12,900 bases of DNA, taken from JBDKGV01 sp039798005. Lineage in GTDB: Bacteria; Fibrobacterota; Fibrobacteria; UBA5070. Location of the stretch: assembly GCA_039798005.1 (NCBI GenBank), contig JBDKGV010000091.1:1-12900 (forward strand), given 5' to 3'. The notes beneath the pieces were generated by a model. The model ran no database searches. It was given only the letters and a program-made list of their open reading frames with translations, and was not told where the DNA came from. The position numbers and the translations under genes are program-made. This document shows, piece after piece, positions 6,069 to 12,900 of this stretch (positions are counted from its first letter, which is position 1; every line of letters starts with the position of its first letter).

Positions 6069-6072
6069 GGGG

Positions 6073-9000
6073 TTATTCCCCAAGATCGTCGTCGAGCTCG
6101 TTGTCAAGCTCCGCATCGGCTTCGGCCAGGAGGGCCTCTTCCAAGCGGCGCTGCTCTTCGATCTCGATTGCGCGTTGCTGCGCCTCTGCTTCGGCTTCCT
6201 CGTCGCGGACGCGGATCTTGGCATAAGCACGGGCGCCTGTTCCCGAGGGGATCAGACGTCCTACAATCACATTTTCCTTCAGACCTTCCAGCGTGTCGGT
6301 CTTGCCAGCCACCGCGACCTGGGTGAGCACCTTGGTCGTTTCCTGGAAAGAGGCGGCGGCGAAGAAGGAATCGGTCCCGAGCGAGGCCTTGGTGATGCCC
6401 AACAGGAGCGGCACCCAGGTTGCTGGTTCCTTGCCTTCGGCAATCATGCGATCGTTCTCGAGACGCAGACGGACCTTGGAGACTTCCTCGTTTTCGAGGA
6501 AGGCTGCATCACCAGGGTTGGCGATGCGGACCTTGCGCAACATCTGACGCACGATACCTTCGATGTGCTTGTCGGCAATGGACACGCCCTGGAGCTTGTA
6601 CACGGCCTGGATTTCCTGCACGAGGTATTCCTGCACGGCGTTCTCGCCACCGATGCGAAGGATGTCGTGCGGGTCCTTGGGACCTTCGCACAGACGATCG
6701 CCCGCAAGGACGCGATCCCCGGAGTGCACCGAAAGGTGCTTTCCGCGCGGGATGAGATATTCGTGGCGGTGTCCATCGACATCCAGCACGAAGATCTTCT
6801 GCTGGCCACGCTCGATGTCACCGAGCTCGACAATGCCGTCCACGGCAGTCACGACGGCCGGGCTCTTGGGCACGCGGGCTTCGAAAAGCTCGGCGACGCG
6901 AGGGAGACCACCGGTGATGTCTCGGGTCGCAGCGGCTTGGCGAGGCATCTTGACGATGATGTCACCAGGGCCGATATCATCCCCTTGACGCACTTGGAGC
7001 ACGGCATTGGCCGGAATCGGGTAGTACCCGTTCTTGCCTTGGTTCACAAGCACCTGAGGCTGCTTGAGACCACGACGGTCGGCAAGCACGCGATAGGTGG
7101 TCAGACCCGTATTTTCGTCTTCTTCGATCTGAAGAGTGCCGTCGCGCTCGGAGATGTCCTTGAGGGTGATCTTGCCACCTTCGCGAGACACGATGACCGA
7201 GTTGTACGGATCCCATTCAAACAGGACGGTTCCGGCCTTGACCTTCTTCTGGTCCTCGACGCGCAGCACCGAGCCGTACGGCACCGGGTAGCGAGCCTTG
7301 GTGATGCCGTTGTCGTCGATCAAGGCGCACTCGCCGGTGCGGGAGACCACGACCTGATCCTTGTCGCCGCGTCGCACCGTCTCGATGTTCGAGAGGTTGA
7401 CCGTGGCTTCGTACTTGGTCTTCTGCTTGTCCTGGGCCGTCAGACGGGTCGCCGCACCACCGATGTGGAACGTACGCAGCGTCAGCTGGGTACCGGGCTC
7501 ACCGATCGACTGGGCGGCCATGACACCGACGGCCTCGCCGATCTGGACCGGGCGTCCGGTGGCCAGGTTGCGACCGTAGCAGCGGGCGCAGACGCCGCGC
7601 TTGCTGGCGCAAGTCAGGACGGAGCGCACGTCGATCTTCTCGATCTCAGCCTTCTTGATCGCTTCCGCGAGGGCTTCCTCGATGATCTCGTTGGCCTTGG
7701 CCAGCACTTCGCCGGTGAGCGGATGCGTCACGTCGGCCAGCGGCACGCGGCCGATGATGCGCTCGTAGATCGAGGTCTTGACTTCGTCACCTTCGGTGAT
7801 CTGTCCGACTTCGATGCCTTCGGTGGTGCCGCAATCGATCTCGTTGATCACGAGATCCTGCGCCACGTCGACAAGTCGGCGAGTCAGGTAACCGGCGTCA
7901 GCCGTCTTCAGAGCCGTATCCGCAAGGCCCTTGCGAGCGCCGTGGGTCGAGATGAAGTACTCGAGTACGTTCAGTCCTTCCTTGAAGTTGGACTTGATCG
8001 GATTCTCGATCGTTTCTTGACCGGTCAGCTTCTTGGAAGGCTTCTGCATCAGACCGCGCATGCCCGAGAGCTGCTTGATCTGTTCACGGCTACCACGAGC
8101 ACCCGAGTCGGCCATCATGTAGACGGGATTGAATCCGTCGCGATCCTTGGCCAGCTTGTCGAACAGGATGGTGGCCACTTCGTTGGTGGCGTGCGACCAG
8201 GTATCGATGACCTGGTTGTAACGCTCGCCGTCGGTGATCACGCCGTTCTCGTACAGATCCTGAAGATTGTCGACCTTCTTCTGGGCATCCGTGATGATCA
8301 CTTCCTTTTCGGCAGGGATCACCATGTCACCGATCGACACCGAGGTGCCGGAACGGGTTGCCCACTTGAAGCCGGTTTCCTTCAGCTCGTCAAGGAACTT
8401 GACGGTGCGGTTGTTGCCGGTCTCACGATAGACGTCACCGATCACACCCTGCAGAGCCTTCTTCGACATGGTGTCGTTGATGAAGCCCAACTTGGTCGGG
8501 ATGATGCGATTGAAGATCACGCGTCCGGCCGTGGTGACGATCCAGGAACCGTCGGTGAGACGGTAGCGGATCCACTGGTGGATGCCGGTGATCTCCGCGT
8601 CGATGGCCTGCTCCACGCCCACGTCGTCGCCATAGGCGCGCAGCTTCTGGACGTCTTCAAGCTTTGCGGGCATGATGCCGCGGGGCTTGGTCAGGTAGTA
8701 GTTGCCAAGCACCATGTCCTGCGAAGGAACGGTGATGGGCTGACCGGATGCCGGGTGCAGCAGGTTGAAGGCCGACAGCATGAGCACGCGGGCTTCCAGC
8801 TGGGCTTCGAACGACAGCGGCAGGTGCACGGCCATCTGGTCACCGTCGAAGTCCGCATTGAAAGCGGCGCAAACGAGCGGGTGCAGACGGATGGCCTTGC
8901 CTTCGATCAGGACCGGGTAGAAGGCCTGGATGCCCAAACGGTGCAGGGTCGGTGCACGGTTGAGAAGAACGGGGTGGTCCTCGATGATTTCCTCGAGAAT

Positions 9001-10218
9001 ATCCCAGACTTCGGGGCGCTCCTTCTCCACGAACTTCTTGGCGCTCTTGACCGTGTGGGCCAAGCCGCGCTCTTCGAGCTTCTGGATGATGAAGGGCTTG
9101 TACAGTTCCAAAGCCATGGGCTTGGGGAGACCGCACTGGTAGATCTTGAGCTCGGGGCCGACCACGATGACCGAACGGCCCGAGTAGTCGACACGCTTGC
9201 CCAACAGGTTCTGACGGAAGCGACCGTTCTTGCCCTTGAGCAGCTCGGAGAGCGACTTGAGGGGGCGGCGGCCTTCGCCCTTGACCGAAACGGTACGACG
9301 ACCGTTGTCGAACAAGGTATCGACCGACTCCTGCAACATGCGCTTCTCGTTGCGCAGAATCACTTCAGGAGCCTTGATGTCGATCAGCTTCTTGAGGCGA
9401 TTGTTGCGATTGATGACGCGACGGTAGAGGTCGTTCAGGTCGGAGGTCGCGAAGCGGCCACCTTCCAGTGGGACGAGCGGGCGCAGGTCGGGCGGGATGA
9501 CCGGCAGCACGTCCAGGACCATCCACTCGGGGCGGTTCTCGGACTTGCGGAAAGCCTGCACGATGCGCAGACGCTTGAGGTCGTCCAACTTGCGCTGGGC
9601 CGAGGTCTCGCGAGCGATGCTTGCACGCAGATTGACGGATTCCTCGTCCAGGTTCAGCTCGGCCAAAGCCTGCTTGACGGACGGAGCACCCATCTTGGCG
9701 TCGAAGGTGCGTCCTGCGGACTCTTCTTCGATGAACTCGTCCTCGGTGATGATCTGACGCTTGTTGAAGCGGGAGTCACCGGGGTTGAGCACCATGTATG
9801 ATTCGTAGTAGATCACGCGCTCAAGGTTCGTGATGGAAACCTTGAGCAACTGGCCGATCACCGAAGGCAGGCTCTTGAAGAACCAGATGTGCACGACGGG
9901 CACGGCCAGCTCGATGTGGCCCATGCGCTCGCGACGCACCTTCGAGTGAGTGACTTCCACGCCGCAACGGTCACAGACGACACCGCGATAGCGGATGCGC
10001 TTGTACTTGCCGCAGGAGCATTCCCAGTTCTTGACGGGCCCGAAGATCTTTTCGCAGAAAAGACCGTCCTTCTCCGGCTTGAACGTACGGTAGTTGATGG
10101 TCTCAGGCTTCGTGACTTCACCAAAGGACCAGTCCCGGATGACGTCCGGGCTGGCCAACTGGATCGAAATCGATCCAGTGTCAGGAATGGTAGGGGCGAA
10201 ACCGCTCTGTTCGATCAT
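6073..10218 (-). CDS. rpoC: DNA-directed RNA polymerase subunit beta'
   Basis: 1381 residues, full length for a bacterial beta' (E. coli 1407). With beta it forms the active-site cleft of RNA polymerase. The first zinc site is complete (Cys67, Cys69, Cys82, Cys85 in CSCGKYKRIRYRGVVCDRC). The catalytic magnesium loop is NADFDGDQ at 454-461, with Asp456, Asp458 and Asp460. The bridge helix (GARGSREQIKQLSGMRGLM) and trigger-loop region (ARKGLADTALKTADAGYL) are intact. The second zinc site is Cys796, Cys870, Cys877 and Cys880, followed by GVMAAQSIGEPGTQLTLRTF. The last ~50 residues form an acidic, Glu/Ala-rich, probably helical tail ending ELDDDLGE. The ATG at 10218 has GGAGG 5 bases upstream and follows rpoB by 33 bases, so the two are co-transcribed. 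No truncation or frameshift was seen. Confidence 0.99.
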   Translation of the reverse strand: MIEQSGFAPTIPDTGSISIQLASPDVIRDWSFGEVTKPETINYRTFKPEKDGLFCEKIFGPVKNWECSCGKYKRIRYRGVVCDRCGVEVTHSKVRRERMGHIELAVPVVHIWFFKSLPSVIGQLLKVSITNLERVIYYESYMVLNPGDSRFNKRQIITEDEFIEEESAGRTFDAKMGAPSVKQALAELNLDEESVNLRASIARETSAQRKLDDLKRLRIVQAFRKSENRPEWMVLDVLPVIPPDLRPLVPLEGGRFATSDLNDLYRRVINRNNRLKKLIDIKAPEVILRNEKRMLQESVDTLFDNGRRTVSVKGEGRRPLKSLSELLKGKNGRFRQNLLGKRVDYSGRSVIVVGPELKIYQCGLPKPMALELYKPFIIQKLEERGLAHTVKSAKKFVEKERPEVWDILEEIIEDHPVLLNRAPTLHRLGIQAFYPVLIEGKAIRLHPLVCAAFNADFDGDQMAVHLPLSFEAQLEARVLMLSAFNLLHPASGQPITVPSQDMVLGNYYLTKPRGIMPAKLEDVQKLRAYGDDVGVEQAIDAEITGIHQWIRYRLTDGSWIVTTAGRVIFNRIIPTKLGFINDTMSKKALQGVIGDVYRETGNNRTVKFLDELKETGFKWATRSGTSVSIGDMVIPAEKEVIITDAQKKVDNLQDLYENGVITDGERYNQVIDTWSHATNEVATILFDKLAKDRDGFNPVYMMADSGARGSREQIKQLSGMRGLMQKPSKKLTGQETIENPIKSNFKEGLNVLEYFISTHGARKGLADTALKTADAGYLTRRLVDVAQDLVINEIDCGTTEGIEVGQITEGDEVKTSIYERIIGRVPLADVTHPLTGEVLAKANEIIEEALAEAIKKAEIEKIDVRSVLTCASKRGVCARCYGRNLATGRPVQIGEAVGVMAAQSIGEPGTQLTLRTFHIGGAATRLTAQDKQKTKYEATVNLSNIETVRRGDKDQVVVSRTGECALIDDNGITKARYPVPYGSVLRVEDQKKVKAGTVLFEWDPYNSVIVSREGGKITLKDISERDGTLQIEEDENTGLTTYRVLADRRGLKQPQVLVNQGKNGYYPIPANAVLQVRQGDDIGPGDIIVKMPRQAAATRDITGGLPRVAELFEARVPKSPAVVTAVDGIVELGDIERGQQKIFVLDVDGHRHEYLIPRGKHLSVHSGDRVLAGDRLCEGPKDPHDILRIGGENAVQEYLVQEIQAVYKLQGVSIADKHIEGIVRQMLRKVRIANPGDAAFLENEEVSKVRLRLENDRMIAEGKEPATWVPLLLGITKASLGTDSFFAAASFQETTKVLTQVAVAGKTDTLEGLKENVIVGRLIPSGTGARAYAKIRVRDEEAEAEAQQRAIEIEEQRRLEEALLAEADAELDNELDDDLGE

Positions 10219-10223
10219 AGTAT

Positions 10224-10228
10224 CCTCC
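10224..10228 (-). promoter_or_regulatory. Ribosome binding site of rpoC
   Basis: The complement reads GGAGG, 5 bases before the ATG at 10218, within the 33 bp rpoB-rpoC spacer. The spacer otherwise contains only a 7-base direct repeat (AGTATCC at 10219 and 10231) and no promoter that I can recognise. Confidence 0.85.
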
Positions 10229-10251
10229 GAAGTATCCGGTTTGCCTGAGCC

Positions 10252-12900
<2,649 letters not shown>

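Noticed and set aside
6022..9801. 1259-residue open frame on the + strand
   Set aside because: It is antisense to rpoC and rich in His, Asp, Val and Gly; its openness follows from rpoC codon use on the other strand.
10219..10237. Direct repeat AGTATCC (two copies 12 bases apart) between rpoB and rpoC
   Set aside because: It is only 7 bases long, and one copy overlaps the rpoC ribosome site; chance is a sufficient explanation.

Overview
This 12.9 kb window is a chromosomal segment of a GC-rich bacterium. It combines a core transcription/translation operon, a two-gene biosynthetic unit, and part of a secreted-protein locus. The RpoB and RpoC sequences, together with secreted right-handed beta-helix proteins ending in a sorting-signal-like C-terminal domain, suggest the Fibrobacterota/FCB group. 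This is an inference from sequence style only; no phylogeny could be run.

Layout from left to right. The + strand carries the 3' end of one secreted protein gene (1-393). A complete second gene (489-3083) follows, encoding an 864-residue signal-peptide-bearing beta-helix protein. The last ~115 residues of the two proteins are clearly homologous, so they are tandem paralogues or at least share the same C-terminal module. All remaining genes lie on the - strand and, read in their own direction, run rpoB (5' end outside the window) - rpoC - rpsL - rpsG - [terminator 5051-5077] - serA - pyrE - [terminator 3088-3122]. The second terminator lies in the 65 bp convergent gap between pyrE and the beta-helix gene.

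How the genes work together. rpoB/rpoC encode the two large RNA polymerase subunits, and rpsL/rpsG encode the 30S proteins S12 and S7. The spacing is tight: 33 bp between rpoB and rpoC, and none between rpsL and rpsG. A plausible sigma70-type promoter in the 62 bp rpoC-rpsL gap may give the ribosomal genes extra transcription. The usual str-operon partners fusA and tuf do not follow rpsG; a hairpin terminator does. serA (serine biosynthesis) and pyrE (pyrimidine biosynthesis) form a short coupled unit, with the serA stop codon lying inside the pyrE Shine-Dalgarno sequence.

No mobile element, CRISPR array, tRNA or rRNA was seen, and no stretch over 300 bp lacks a gene. The housekeeping half is ordinary. 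The points most worth a second look are the paralogous secreted proteins with a shared C-terminal module, a Glu-to-Lys change at the expected catalytic glutamate of SerA, the internal promoter before rpsL, and the shortened str cluster. I found no convincing undescribed system.
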